In this document: positions 1 through 7,937 of the stretch, piece after piece
Numbering within the stretch: position 1 is the stretch's first letter
Layout of the letters: each line of letters opens with the position of its first letter
Assembly (NCBI GenBank): GCA_900553255.1
Contig: USCI01000044.1
Coordinates: forward strand, 1-20,233
Direction of reading: 5' to 3'
Source of the DNA: an uncultured Oscillospiraceae bacterium
GTDB lineage: Bacteria; Bacillota; Clostridia; Oscillospirales; Acutalibacteraceae
Length of the DNA: 20,233 bases
Translations under genes and position numbers: made by a program
The notes under the pieces: generated by a model
The model's database searches: none
Told to the model about the DNA's origin: nothing
Seen by the model: only the letters and a program-made list of their open reading frames with translations

Positions 1-61
1 TTTCCTACATCAGGGGGGATTTGTCTATTGTCCGTTTTTTCTGGCGCGGTTCATTTTAAAA

Positions 62-313
62 TTATTTTTTAGGGGTGGGATCGGCGGTTTCGCCAAGTAG
101 CCAGGCGGTTGAGACCTTGAGCACATCGGCAAAAGCGATTAACTCCAAATCAGTCACGTATCGCTCGCCGTTTTCGATGCGGGACATGCCGTTAGCGGTA
201 AAAACGATATTGTGACGGGTATGCATCAGCGCAATTAAATCTTCCTGTGTCAACTTGGGATCAAACATATTTCGCGCGGCTCGTATCCGGACTCCGGAAG
301 CATTCCTTTTCAT
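62..313 (-). CDS. XRE-family HTH transcriptional regulator (small)
   Basis: This 83-residue protein is almost entirely one Cro/C1-type helix-turn-helix domain. The HTH runs from about residue 20 (LTQEDLIALM) through the recognition segment (NGMSRIENGERY) to the final helix ending in WLLGE, close to the C-terminus. There is no dimerisation or sensor domain, so it is probably a minimal DNA-binding repressor acting as a dimer. The ATG start follows a modest GAGG eight bases upstream. It diverges from the AbrB-type gene across about 170 bases of AT-rich DNA containing a clear inverted repeat (337-361), a candidate autoregulatory operator. Such small XRE proteins are common in mobile or phage-derived DNA, but no other phage gene lies beside it. 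The target genes cannot be told from the sequence. Confidence 0.85.
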   Translation of the reverse strand: MKRNASGVRIRAARNMFDPKLTQEDLIALMHTRHNIVFTANGMSRIENGERYVTDLELIAFADVLKVSTAWLLGETADPTPKK

Positions 314-336
314 ATCACTAGCCTCATTTTAAATAC

Positions 337-361
337 TCTAAAATCCTACTTGTATTTTAGA
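337..361. promoter_or_regulatory. Inverted repeat, candidate XRE operator
   Basis: TCTAAAAT, nine bases, then ATTTTAGA: a perfect 8-bp dyad lying 24 bases upstream of the XRE start codon, in the divergent intergenic region. The spacing and half-site length fit an XRE dimer site. That the neighbouring regulator binds here is inference. Confidence 0.45.
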
Positions 362-424
362 AAATAATGCAGTATAATTGTTCCGTGATACAGAAGAAAC
401 TTATACTACATAGAAGTTTTGGCT

Positions 425-453
425 GTGACAATGAATTTATTTAGAAATATGGT
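425..453 (+). promoter_or_regulatory. Candidate sigma-A promoter of the AbrB-type gene
   Basis: GTGACA (425-430), 17 bases, TATGGT (448-453). The -35 matches five of six and the -10 four of six consensus bases. It lies about 30 bases before the ATG and would give a short leader carrying the AAAAGGAG ribosome site at 467-474. Confidence 0.45.
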
Positions 454-482
454 GTCAACAAGTACCAAAAGGAGCCTGCCGC

Positions 483-731
483 ATGAGAAGCACCGGGATT
501 GTGCGAAAAATTGACGAGCTGGGACGGGTGGTGATGCCGGTCGAGCTCCGGCGTTCGCTGGGGCTTGCGAGCGAGGATCCGCTTGAAATTTTCACCGACG
601 GGGACTACATTATTCTGCGCAAATACAGCCCCGGCTGCATGCGCTGTCATCGCGAGGAAAACCTTGTCCAGTGCGGCGACCGCCGGATTTGCCGCGACTG
701 TCTGGCGGAGCTTTTGGACAAAAAGCCGTAA
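483..731 (+). CDS. AbrB/SpoVT-type transition-state regulator with C-terminal cysteine cluster
   Basis: The first half (about residues 1-50) is a SpoVT/AbrB swapped-hairpin DNA-binding domain with the typical core IVRKIDELGRVVMPVELRR and DGDYIILRKY. These proteins bind DNA as dimers or tetramers and control entry into stationary phase, sporulation or related programmes in Firmicutes. The second half has four cysteines in CxxC...C...C spacing (PGCMRCH, VQCGD, ICRDC), a likely metal-binding knuckle seen in many clostridial AbrB relatives. The length of 82 aa is normal for this subfamily. The ATG follows AAAAGGAG at eight bases. A small gene follows after 26 bases and is probably co-transcribed. 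The target genes are unknown. Confidence 0.92.
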   Translation: MRSTGIVRKIDELGRVVMPVELRRSLGLASEDPLEIFTDGDYIILRKYSPGCMRCHREENLVQCGDRRICRDCLAELLDKKP

Positions 732-757
732 CCGCGAATGCAGCAGGGGGATTGCCG

Positions 758-1018
758 ATGGACACACATAACGACCGGTACGATCAGCTGTTTGCCGCCT
801 TTTATGAAAAAATGCTGACGCCCGAAGACCTCAAACGCCAGAGCAAAGCGATGCGGGCGGTCACCGATGTGCTGATGAAGCACATGACCCGCGAGGACTA
901 TCTGATCGCGGATCAGGTCATCGGCGATTATGTCCAGATCGTCGCTTTCGGCGCCTTTGAAAAGGGTTTCCGGCTCGCGGCAGAGCTGTTGTCCGCTCCC
1001 AACCGGGAAAAGGAATGA
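758..1018 (+). CDS. Small helical hypothetical protein (DUF6809-like by eye)
   Basis: This 86-residue acidic, alpha-helical protein has no signal peptide or membrane segment. The layout (YDQLFAAFYEKMLTPEDLKRQ at the N-terminus, a central helix, then FGAFEKGFRLAAELL near the end) resembles small clostridial proteins grouped as DUF6809, whose role is unknown. That resemblance is from memory and not certain. An open frame continues upstream to 671, but the ATG at 758 is preferred because AGGGGG sits eight bases before it and the longer version would overlap the AbrB-type gene. The stop codon lies inside the left arm of a strong hairpin, so this gene ends the two-gene unit. Confidence 0.75.
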   Translation: MDTHNDRYDQLFAAFYEKMLTPEDLKRQSKAMRAVTDVLMKHMTREDYLIADQVIGDYVQIVAFGAFEKGFRLAAELLSAPNREKE

Positions 1019-1046
1019 GCCGCAGGCATCGCCTGCGGCTCATTCC
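1012..1046 (+). terminator. Strong hairpin overlapping the stop codon
   Basis: A perfect 16-bp stem: GGAATGAGCCGCAGGC (1012-1027), loop ATC, and its exact complement (1031-1046), followed by CTTT. The stop codon TGA (1016-1018) is inside the stem. It would end transcription before the P-type ATPase gene, although the trailing T-run is short. Confidence 0.7.
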
Positions 1047-1137
1047 CTTTCCGAAAGCCTGACCGTGCGGGCGCATATTGTCCACCTTTTCGGAATATAG
1101 TGTTGTGAGAACAAGCATCCGAAGGAGTGAGGCAGGC

Positions 1138-3816
1138 GTGACGTCTATCACGGACAGACAAAACGGGTTGAATCCCGTGGAAGTGGAAGCATCCCGCCGC
1201 GAAAACGGCGCCAACACGCTGACCCGCCGAAAAAAGCGGGGATTTTTCCGGCAGTTTTTGTCCAGCTTCGGCGATCCGATCATCAAGGTGCTGCTCGCGG
1301 CGCTCGCGGTGAACGTGATCTTCCTGTTCCGCCATTTTGACTGGTTTGAGTCGCTGGGCATCGCCATCGCCATTTTTCTGGCCACCTTTGTGTCCACCCT
1401 GTCGGAATACGGCAGCGAGTCCGCCTTCGCCAAGCTGCAGGAGGATGCCGGAAAAATCCAGTGCCGGGTGCGGCGCAGCGGGATGATCGTTTCACTGCCC
1501 ATCGGGGACATTGTGGTGGGGGACATTGTGCTGCTCCAGGCGGGCGAGCGCATCCCGGCGGACGGCATCCTGCTGTCCGGCCGCCTCGGCGTGGATCAGT
1601 CTGCCCTCAACGGGGAAAGCGCGGAAGCGGCAAAAATGCCCGGCGGGGATACGCTCGGCGATCCGATGTCCGGGCATTCGCTGTTCCGCGGCACCATCGT
1701 CTGCTCGGGCGACGGGGAGATGCTGGTCACACGGGTCGGCGACAGCACCTTTTACGGCAGCCTGGCACAGGAGGTGCAGGAGGAAACCCGCGAAAGCCCG
1801 CTGAAGCTGCGGCTGAGCGGCCTGGCCAAAACCCTCAGCCATATCGGCTATGCCGCCGCGATCCTGGTGGCGGTCGCCGACCTGTTTCACTCCTTTTGCC
1901 TGGATAAGGGCATGCAGTGGGCGCAGATTGCCGCCCAGTTTGCCGACCCCGCGGCGGTGGTTGAGCAGGTGCTCCATGCACTGACGCTGGCCATCACGGT
2001 GGTGGTGGTCGCCGTGCCGGAGGGACTGCCGATGATGATTACGGTGGTGCTGTCCTCGAATATGCGCCGCATGCTCCGGGATCATGTGCTCGTGCGCAAG
2101 CTGGTGGGGATCGAAACCTCCGGCAGCCTGAATATCCTGTTCACCGACAAAACCGGCACCCTCACCAAGGGAAAGCTGGAGGTCAGCCGCTTCATCACCG
2201 GCGACGGGACGGAATACCGCAAGCCGGCGGATCTCAAACGGCAAAAGGCGCTGTGGGAGCTGGTGGAGTGCAGCGGCGTGTGCAATTCCGAAAGCCAGAT
2301 TTCCGGGAAGAAAGCAATCGGTGGCAACGCGACCGACCGCGCGCTGCTCGAATATGTGCTCCCGGCCGCCAGAAAAAGCTGGCCGGCGGTGCTGTCGCAT
2401 GTGCCCTTTGACAGCGCGCGGAAGTTTTCCGCCGTCACGCTGCGCGGCGGGACGGGAAGCGGGCTGTTTAAGCGGGAGAAGCTGGTGCTGGTCAAGGGGG
2501 CGCCGGAAAAGCTGCTGCCCGCCTGCACACGGTATCTCGATGAAAACGGCGGGATCTGCCCGCTCGCCTCCCGGCAGGGGCTGGAGACCCACTGGAAGGA
2601 GCTGACCCGCAATGCCATGCGGGTGCTCGCCTTGGCGGTATCCGATGGGGAGGTGGATGAACGCGGGGATTTCTCCCGTCTGATCCTCATCGGGCTGGTG
2701 GGCATCCGCGACGAGGTGCGCGAGGAAGCGCGGGCTGCCGTCCGGCAGGTACATAACGCCGGCATCCAGGTGGTGATGATCACCGGGGATAATAAGGATA
2801 CCGCCGCCGCGATTGCGCGGGAGGCGGGACTGCTCAGCGAACGGGGACGGCACGGCGGCGCAGTCATCACCAGCGCCGAGCTTGCGGCGATGAGCGACGA
2901 CGAGGTGAAAGCACTGCTGCCGAAGCTGCGGGTGGTCGCGCGCGCGCTGCCGTCGGATAAGAGCCGGCTGGTGCAGATCGCCCAGTCGATGGGGCTGGTG
3001 GCCGGCATGACCGGGGACGGCATCAACGACGCTCCCGCCCTCAAGAAAGCCGATGTGGGTTTTGCGATGGGCAGCGGTACCGAAGTGGCCAAGGAGGCCG
3101 GCGACATCGTGATCCTCAACGATAATTTCGCCTCTATCGCCCGCGCAGTCCTGTACGGCCGCACCATCTTCAAGAGCATCCGGAAATTCATCATCTTCCA
3201 GCTCACGATGAACCTGTGCGCGGTGGGGGTTTCCATCATCGGGCCGTTTATCGGCATTGATACGCCGGTGACGGTGGTGCAGATGCTGTGGATCAACATC
3301 ATCATGGATACGCTCGCCGGCCTGGCGTTCGCGGGGGAGCCGCCGCTCGAGGAATATATGAGCGAGCCGCCGAAAAGGCGGGATGAGCCGATCATCAACC
3401 GGTACATGTTCAGCCAGATCCTATGCATGGGTGTGTTTACCGTGGTGCTGTGCATCCTCTTCCTGAAGCTGCCGGTGGTGCGGCCATTGTTCCGGTACGC
3501 CAACGACTATATCTATCTGATGACCGCCTTTTTTGCCCTGTTTATTTTCTGCGGCATCTTCAACAGCTTCAGCGCCCGCACCCACCGGCTCAACCTGTTT
3601 GCCCATCTGCATAAAAATCCGGCCTTCGCCTTTATCATGGTGCTGGTTGCGGCAGTACAGCTGCTGCTGATTTATTTCGGCGGCACCCTGTTCCGTACCG
3701 CCGGCCTGACCCTGTCGGAGCTGCGCACCGTGCTGCTGATCGCTTTCCTCGTGGTGCCGGCGGACGCCATACGCAAGCTGGTGCTGCGCCTGGCCGGCCG
3801 GAAGGGGACGTTATAG
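1138..3816 (+). CDS. Calcium-translocating P-type ATPase, type IIB (PMCA-like)
   Basis: A cation pump of 892 aa that exports Ca2+ using ATP in the cytoplasmic membrane. Visible hallmarks are the phosphorylation motif DKTGTLT (Asp at about residue 337), the actuator loop ending in the TGES-equivalent LNGES, the hinge TGDGINDAPALKKADVGFAMG, and four C-terminal membrane segments. The ion-binding residues fit the plasma-membrane Ca2+-ATPase branch: PEGLP in segment 4, FQLTMNLCAV in segment 5 (alanine where SERCA has glutamate) and MLWINIIMDTLAGLAFAGEPP in segment 6. One Ca2+ per cycle is therefore expected, as in Listeria Lmo0841. The open frame begins at a TTG at 1078, but GTG at 1138 has AAGGAG ten bases upstream and is the better start. 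It probably stands alone: a hairpin precedes it and the next gene has its own promoter. Confidence 0.93.
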   Translation: MTSITDRQNGLNPVEVEASRRENGANTLTRRKKRGFFRQFLSSFGDPIIKVLLAALAVNVIFLFRHFDWFESLGIAIAIFLATFVSTLSEYGSESAFAKLQEDAGKIQCRVRRSGMIVSLPIGDIVVGDIVLLQAGERIPADGILLSGRLGVDQSALNGESAEAAKMPGGDTLGDPMSGHSLFRGTIVCSGDGEMLVTRVGDSTFYGSLAQEVQEETRESPLKLRLSGLAKTLSHIGYAAAILVAVADLFHSFCLDKGMQWAQIAAQFADPAAVVEQVLHALTLAITVVVVAVPEGLPMMITVVLSSNMRRMLRDHVLVRKLVGIETSGSLNILFTDKTGTLTKGKLEVSRFITGDGTEYRKPADLKRQKALWELVECSGVCNSESQISGKKAIGGNATDRALLEYVLPAARKSWPAVLSHVPFDSARKFSAVTLRGGTGSGLFKREKLVLVKGAPEKLLPACTRYLDENGGICPLASRQGLETHWKELTRNAMRVLALAVSDGEVDERGDFSRLILIGLVGIRDEVREEARAAVRQVHNAGIQVVMITGDNKDTAAAIAREAGLLSERGRHGGAVITSAELAAMSDDEVKALLPKLRVVARALPSDKSRLVQIAQSMGLVAGMTGDGINDAPALKKADVGFAMGSGTEVAKEAGDIVILNDNFASIARAVLYGRTIFKSIRKFIIFQLTMNLCAVGVSIIGPFIGIDTPVTVVQMLWINIIMDTLAGLAFAGEPPLEEYMSEPPKRRDEPIINRYMFSQILCMGVFTVVLCILFLKLPVVRPLFRYANDYIYLMTAFFALFIFCGIFNSFSARTHRLNLFAHLHKNPAFAFIMVLVAAVQLLLIYFGGTLFRTAGLTLSELRTVLLIAFLVVPADAIRKLVLRLAGRKGTL

Positions 3817-3826
3817 CGATTGCCTG

Positions 3827-3855
3827 TTGACAGCATCGCTTCTCCGGCCTAAAAT
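3827..3855 (+). promoter_or_regulatory. Sigma-A promoter of the MscS-type channel gene
   Basis: TTGACA (3827-3832), 17 bases, TAAAAT (3850-3855): consensus -35 and five of six -10 bases. A short inverted repeat, AGCGAT (3815-3820) and ATCGCT (3835-3840), flanks the -35 box and could be an operator or a weak read-through barrier after the ATPase gene. Confidence 0.75.
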
Positions 3856-3893
3856 GAAAGGAAAGGCTTTGTCAAAGAAAGGAATGGTTGATC

Positions 3894-4727
3894 ATGGATT
3901 TCGGAGAAATTTTCCGCAACGTGCTGTCGGTGGTTTTGGCGTTTTTACCCAGACTGCTGTTTGCGCTGCTGATTCTCTTGGCGGGTTATGTTGTCACGAA
4001 AATCATTGTGCGGCCGATCCGGGCGATCCTCAAGCGTTCCCGTGTGCCGGTGGATGAGGTGGCGGAAAAATATATCCTGCGCATGGTCAACATCGTTATC
4101 TGGGTGCTTGTCATCGTAATGGCGCTGGATAACATCGGTGTTCCGGTAACCAGCCTGCTGACCGTTGTGGCGGCTGTCGGTGCGGCGGTTGCCCTCGCGG
4201 TGAAGGATAACCTGGCCAGCCTGGCATCCGGTATTGTGTTGCTCTTCACCCGTCCTTTTAAAGCCGGCGATTTTATCGACATTGATTCGGAGGAGATATC
4301 CGGCACCATTACCGAGATCGAGATAATGCACACGTATCTCATAACGCCGGATAACACCCGGATCGCGGTGCCAAATTCCAAAATGATGAGCGCCACCATC
4401 CGCAACTTCTCCGCCATGGAGACACGCCGGCTGGATCTGGTGTATTCGGTGGGCTATGAGTGCGATATCGACCTGGTCAAAAAGGTGCTGCTCGAGTTGG
4501 CGCAGCACCACGAGCTGGTGCTGCATGAACCGGCCGAGCCGTGCGTAATGCTCAAGGAATACGCCGATTCCTCGATCAACTTCACGCTGCGGATGTGGTG
4601 CCAGAATGCGGATTACTGGACCCTTACCTTTGATATGAACGAGCGGGTCAAAAAAGCGTTCGATGAAAACGGCATTTCCATCCCGTTCCCGCAGATGGAT
4701 GTGCATATGCACACGCAGGCGGAATAA
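3894..4727 (+). CDS. MscS-type small-conductance mechanosensitive ion channel
   Basis: The protein is 277 aa, close to the 286 aa of E. coli MscS. Three hydrophobic segments fill the first ~115 residues. The pore-lining third helix and following linker are recognisable (AAVGAAVALAVKDNLASLASG), followed by the beta-domain signature LFTRPFKAGDFIDI, the IPNSK-like turn (VPNSKMM), and an alpha/beta C-terminal domain. It forms a heptameric tension-gated pore that releases solutes on hypo-osmotic shock. The ATG at 3894 is chosen over TTG at 3888 because an AAAGGA site lies about ten bases upstream of it. It has its own promoter and ends at a hairpin. The neighbouring calcium pump suggests only loosely shared ion and envelope homeostasis. 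Confidence 0.95.
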   Translation: MDFGEIFRNVLSVVLAFLPRLLFALLILLAGYVVTKIIVRPIRAILKRSRVPVDEVAEKYILRMVNIVIWVLVIVMALDNIGVPVTSLLTVVAAVGAAVALAVKDNLASLASGIVLLFTRPFKAGDFIDIDSEEISGTITEIEIMHTYLITPDNTRIAVPNSKMMSATIRNFSAMETRRLDLVYSVGYECDIDLVKKVLLELAQHHELVLHEPAEPCVMLKEYADSSINFTLRMWCQNADYWTLTFDMNERVKKAFDENGISIPFPQMDVHMHTQAE

Positions 4728-4761
4728 CACACATACGCCCGGAAAGGAAAAGACAAAGGAA

Positions 4762-4798
4762 ACAAGCATCACCCAAGGCAGGGTGATGCTTGTTTTTG
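4762..4798. terminator. Intrinsic terminator after the MscS gene, probably bidirectional
   Basis: A perfect 13-bp stem: ACAAGCATCACCC (4762-4774), loop AAGGCA, complement (4781-4793), then GTTTTT. On the minus strand the far side reads TTTCCTTT, so it could also serve the convergent ADP-ribosylglycohydrolase gene ending at 4804. Confidence 0.9.
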
Positions 4799-4803
4799 CG
4801 TAT

Positions 4804-6393
4804 TTATGTGCGTCGGGCGTTTTCGCCGATGTGCAGCAGCGTCCGCTCCACCCGCTCAGATATGCTTACTGTTCCCACACCGAAGATGGAGGTGTGAAGA
4901 GTATCGTTGATCGGCCTGGTCCAGGATGCGCCGATGCTCCCGATGCCATTGGCCATGCCGAGGATGGAACCAGCCGTCGCGCCGTTGCAGTCGGTGTCAA
5001 AACCGGTTTCCACCGCCATGCAGATGGATTTTCCATAATCGCCGTTTCCGTATAGCAGGGAGGCTGTGACAATCATGGCGTTGGGGATCGTATGGCACCA
5101 GCCGTGAGAATCAAACTCATTATACTTGCGATGAATTTTGGCAAAACATTCTTTTGGGGATACTCCGTCATGATAATCGGTTAAAACGCCGCTGATTTCT
5201 TCATAAAGCCTGGAGGTGCAGGGAATCTGGGCGAGACCGCTGCGAATAATATCCTCGATGCTGTTGGTGGCGGCAGCGGCGGCGATCATGGCCGATACGA
5301 ACATTTCGCCATAAATCCCATTTTTGACATGAGAGATGGAGGCGTCCCGCCAGGCCATTTCAGCAGCGGTCTCGGGATCACCCGGGTTGATATAGCCGAA
5401 ATAATCCCCCCGGATCTGGGCACCGATCCATTCCCGATAGGGATTTTTGTATACGGCGGACTGCGGCGGCTCAAAGCCCTTGACAAAATTGCAGAACGCC
5501 ACCCTTTCTGCCGTACAGTAAGCATCTTTATTTTGATATTCAAGCCAGGCGCGTGAGACGTCATACGGGGTGAAGTCCCTGCCGTATCTTTCGATGATGA
5601 CCTGTGCGAGCACGGTGTAATTGGTATCGTCGTCGACCGGCATGCCGTCAATCTCATCGGCGAAATCCCGGCTTGCCAGAGGATATTTGTATTGGTTTAC
5701 TATTTCCTCAGTCAGGTCGCTGCGGCAGATATACCGGTGCATGGGATAATTGCCGGTTTGCTTGAGAAACGGGATGAGCTCATCCGTATGGATTCCCTCC
5801 ACGGTTTTGCCGAGCATGCAGCCGCAGATTCTCCCCAGCCACGCGCCGTGGATTTTGTCTTCAAGATTACCCAAATCGGCTGTGTCGATTGTGTAGGGCT
5901 TGCGCAGGGCCTTTATCCCCTCCAGGTCGGAAGGCTCTATATATGGGTATCCCTTCCGCTGCTCGGCCTGCAGGACAACCTCATACAGGATATCCCCCAG
6001 CTTCTTTTTGGTTTCGTCTTTGGGCAGCCTCGCTATGGAGGAAAAGACATCTTTATAGGTTTCCATATCCAAACCTTCCTCGATCGACTGTGCATACTCG
6101 ATTTGCAGGTTTGAGGAATAGAATTCCCAGTCGTGAACGTTGGAATACTGTGGCTTAATTTGTCTGGTGTTTTTCATCTCTTCGACAATGCGGTTGTTAT
6201 TGCCCAGAATCAGGGCGTCAAGCGAGACGCCGAAACGCTTTGCGATGGCGATCAGTTTACTGAGTTCCGGAACGGAATCGCCATTTTCCCATTTTTGCAC
6301 AGATTGCTGCGATACATGGAATAGGCCGGCGAACTGTTCCTGCGACATGCCGGCGTTAAGCCTCAATCGGTTTATGGCATTGCCTAAAGTCAT
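4804..6393 (-). CDS. XRE helix-turn-helix fused to ADP-ribosylglycohydrolase (DraG/ARH fold)
   Basis: This 529-aa protein has two recognisable parts. Residues 1-65 are a clean XRE HTH (LRLNAGMSQEQFAGLFHVSQ, then QKWENGDSVPELSKLIAIAKRFGVSLDALI). From about residue 85 to the end it resembles the clostridial ADP-ribosylglycohydrolase family: GAWLGRICGCMLGKTVEG opens the catalytic fold, DDDTNYT (about D254-D256) and DTDCNGA (about D466, D468) supply the expected binuclear Mg2+ ligands. Family members remove ADP-ribose from proteins or small molecules. The key acidic residues are intact, so it is probably active. The fusion suggests a regulator that senses or processes an ADP-ribosylated ligand. 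An open frame extends to 6447, but ATG 6393 has AAGGGAGG just upstream and the promoter at 6419-6447 lies inside the longer frame. The substrate is unknown. Confidence 0.9.
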   Translation of the reverse strand: MTLGNAINRLRLNAGMSQEQFAGLFHVSQQSVQKWENGDSVPELSKLIAIAKRFGVSLDALILGNNNRIVEEMKNTRQIKPQYSNVHDWEFYSSNLQIEYAQSIEEGLDMETYKDVFSSIARLPKDETKKKLGDILYEVVLQAEQRKGYPYIEPSDLEGIKALRKPYTIDTADLGNLEDKIHGAWLGRICGCMLGKTVEGIHTDELIPFLKQTGNYPMHRYICRSDLTEEIVNQYKYPLASRDFADEIDGMPVDDDTNYTVLAQVIIERYGRDFTPYDVSRAWLEYQNKDAYCTAERVAFCNFVKGFEPPQSAVYKNPYREWIGAQIRGDYFGYINPGDPETAAEMAWRDASISHVKNGIYGEMFVSAMIAAAAATNSIEDIIRSGLAQIPCTSRLYEEISGVLTDYHDGVSPKECFAKIHRKYNEFDSHGWCHTIPNAMIVTASLLYGNGDYGKSICMAVETGFDTDCNGATAGSILGMANGIGSIGASWTRPINDTLHTSIFGVGTVSISERVERTLLHIGENARRT

Positions 6394-6418
6394 GGTACAG
6401 CCTCCCTTCTTTATTGGT

Positions 6419-6447
6419 ATTCTAGCATCATGTCCGGCTCTCCGCAA
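6419..6447 (-). promoter_or_regulatory. Extended -10 promoter of the HTH-ADP-ribosylglycohydrolase gene
   Basis: On the minus strand: TTGCGG (6447-6442), 17 bases, TAGAAT (6424-6419), with TGC directly before the -10 box (extended -10). It lies 25 bases upstream of the ATG at 6393 and helps to fix that start. Confidence 0.65.
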
Positions 6448-6481
6448 TAAACTGACGCCTGTATTTTATACACCCGCTGGT

Positions 6482-6515
6482 TGTTAAAAGCGCGCGGCCA
6501 TTTGGCCGCGCGCTT
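6482..6515 (-). terminator. Intrinsic terminator of the MFS transporter gene
   Basis: AAGCGCGCGGCC (6488-6499) pairs with GGCCGCGCGCTT (6504-6515) around a four-base loop. On the minus strand the stem is followed by TTAACAA, completing a TTTT run. It separates the MFS gene from the HTH-ADP-ribosylglycohydrolase gene downstream. Confidence 0.8.
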
Positions 6516-6543
6516 AACCATGTTTTTGTCCGGAGGGCTGCAT

Positions 6544-7806
6544 TCAGGAATGCCTGCCGGTGCTTGCCGGCTCTTTCCGCCTGAACTGCCGGCGCATATA
6601 GAGGATGCCGAAGAGCATTACCAGCGGAAAAACGATGGCGGTGAGCAGACCGATCCTCAGACCCGCCTGCGCGGGATCGTTGCCCATGCCGGCACCCCAG
6701 CTCACGATGGCGGACGACTGCTGTGCGGCGTCGGAAATCAGGCCGGTAAGCCAGGGCCCGGCGGAACAGCCCAGATCCCCGCACAGCGCAAGAATGGCGA
6801 ACATGGCGGTGCCGCCGGTGGGATAGCCGGCGGAGGACAGGCTGAGCATGCCGGGCCACATCAGGCTGACCGAAAGCCCGCACAGCGCGCAGCCGAGCAG
6901 CGCCACGGCCGGGACCGGCACCAGCGCGGTGAGGAGATAGGATACAATGCACAGGACGGCGCAGACCGACAGCGCCTTCTGCAGATTGAGCTTCTGCCCG
7001 CGTGTACCGTACAGGGTGCGGCCGATGCCCATCATAACCGCAAAAATGCATGGGCCGAGAAGGTCGCCGAGCACCTTGGAGATACCCAGTCCCTTTTCCA
7101 CAAACAGGGAGGCCCACTGGGACATGGCCTGCTCGGCGGCGCCGGAGCATACCATCAGCAGCATTGCTACCACAAAAAAGCGGGAGGTCAGCAGCTTTTT
7201 CAGCGGCAGCCGATGTTCCTCCGCCACCGGCGGGATCAGCGGGACCCGCAGAAAATAGAACAGATTCGCGGCCGGGAGGATGGCCCAGAGCATCGGCAGT
7301 AGGAACCAGAGGTCATGGCCGATCAGCTGCAGCAGCAGGGTGGACAGTGCGACCACCACCACCTGCCCCCAGCTGTAAAACGAGTGGAGCAGACTCATGG
7401 TCGAAGCCTTGGCGTCCCCGGGCAGGGAATCGACAATCGGGCTGATCAATACCTCGATCAATCCGCCGCCGACCGCGTACAGAAACACCGCGATCAGCAT
7501 CCCGGCATAGGCCGGCATAATACCGGGCAGAATGCCAAGCAGCAGCAGGCCCGCCGCGGAAAAGCCGTGGGCGATCATCACCGACGCACGGTAGCCGATC
7601 CGATCGACAAACTTGATGGATACTGCGTCCACCGACAGCTGCACCACAAAATTGAACAGCACCAGACTGCCGATCATGGTGAAGGAAAGGCCATAGCGGT
7701 TCTGAAAAATAACAAACAGCAGGGGGGCGAGGTTCACGACTGCCGCCTGGGTCACGTAGCCGAGACAACAGGCGCGCAGGGTACTTTTATAGTTGGGCTG
7801 TGGCAT
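6544..7806 (-). CDS. Major facilitator superfamily transporter
   Basis: A 420-aa integral membrane protein with about 12 hydrophobic segments in two six-helix halves, the central loop lying near residues 190-210 (PLIPPVAEEHRLPLKKLL). Features fit MFS permeases of the sugar/fucose-permease-like type: FVDRIGYRASVMIAHG after helix 2, an LLHSFYSWGQ segment in helix 5, and GAAEQAMSQWASLF at the start of the second half. The substrate cannot be read from the sequence. The ATG follows AAGGAG at eight bases. It is transcribed alone, from an extended -10 promoter to its own terminator, and diverges from bioY. The divergence alone does not make it a biotin-related transporter. Confidence 0.9.
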   Translation of the reverse strand: MPQPNYKSTLRACCLGYVTQAAVVNLAPLLFVIFQNRYGLSFTMIGSLVLFNFVVQLSVDAVSIKFVDRIGYRASVMIAHGFSAAGLLLLGILPGIMPAYAGMLIAVFLYAVGGGLIEVLISPIVDSLPGDAKASTMSLLHSFYSWGQVVVVALSTLLLQLIGHDLWFLLPMLWAILPAANLFYFLRVPLIPPVAEEHRLPLKKLLTSRFFVVAMLLMVCSGAAEQAMSQWASLFVEKGLGISKVLGDLLGPCIFAVMMGIGRTLYGTRGQKLNLQKALSVCAVLCIVSYLLTALVPVPAVALLGCALCGLSVSLMWPGMLSLSSAGYPTGGTAMFAILALCGDLGCSAGPWLTGLISDAAQQSSAIVSWGAGMGNDPAQAGLRIGLLTAIVFPLVMLFGILYMRRQFRRKEPASTGRHS

Positions 7807-7838
7807 AAGTCTGTCTCCTTGTTTCCAAATACGGTTGC

Positions 7839-7867
7839 ATTATAGCATGGTCGCCGGGCACATGCAA
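7839..7867 (-). promoter_or_regulatory. Promoter of the MFS transporter gene
   Basis: Minus strand: TTGCAT (7867-7862), 17 bases, TATAAT (7844-7839), with TGC immediately before the consensus -10. It lies 32 bases upstream of the ATG. Confidence 0.85.
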
Positions 7868-7906
7868 GGCACAGTATCGCCAATTCACTGTCGGGTTTTG
7901 CTTTTG

Positions 7907-7937
7907 TTGTAAACCATAATTTATTTTAGGTTGACAA
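7907..7937 (+). promoter_or_regulatory. BirA (biotin repressor) operator upstream of bioY
   Basis: TTGTAAACC (7907-7915), 13 bases, GGTTGACAA (7929-7937). The left half matches the known BirA half-site TTGTAAACC exactly and the right half matches GGTTTACAA in eight of nine positions. The right half overlaps the -35 box of the bioY promoter, which is where a repressor would act. The spacer is shorter than the 16 bases of the E. coli bio operator. Confidence 0.85.

Noticed and set aside
62..1018. Prophage remnant (XRE, AbrB and small protein)
   Set aside because: No integrase, structural gene or attachment site is seen; all three types also occur as ordinary chromosomal genes.
1078..1137. Longer N-terminus of the P-type ATPase from TTG 1078
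   Set aside because: It has no Shine-Dalgarno, while GTG 1138 has AAGGAG at ten bases.
1492..3503. Long minus-strand open frames (453 and 473 codons) opposite the P-type ATPase
   Set aside because: They mirror the high-GC codon pattern of the ATPase, have no ribosome site, and read as low-complexity His/Gln- or Ser/Arg-rich sequence without domains.
4762..4798. Repeat or small RNA between the MscS and HTH-ADP-ribosylglycohydrolase genes
   Set aside because: A simple stem with loop and T-run explains it as a terminator.
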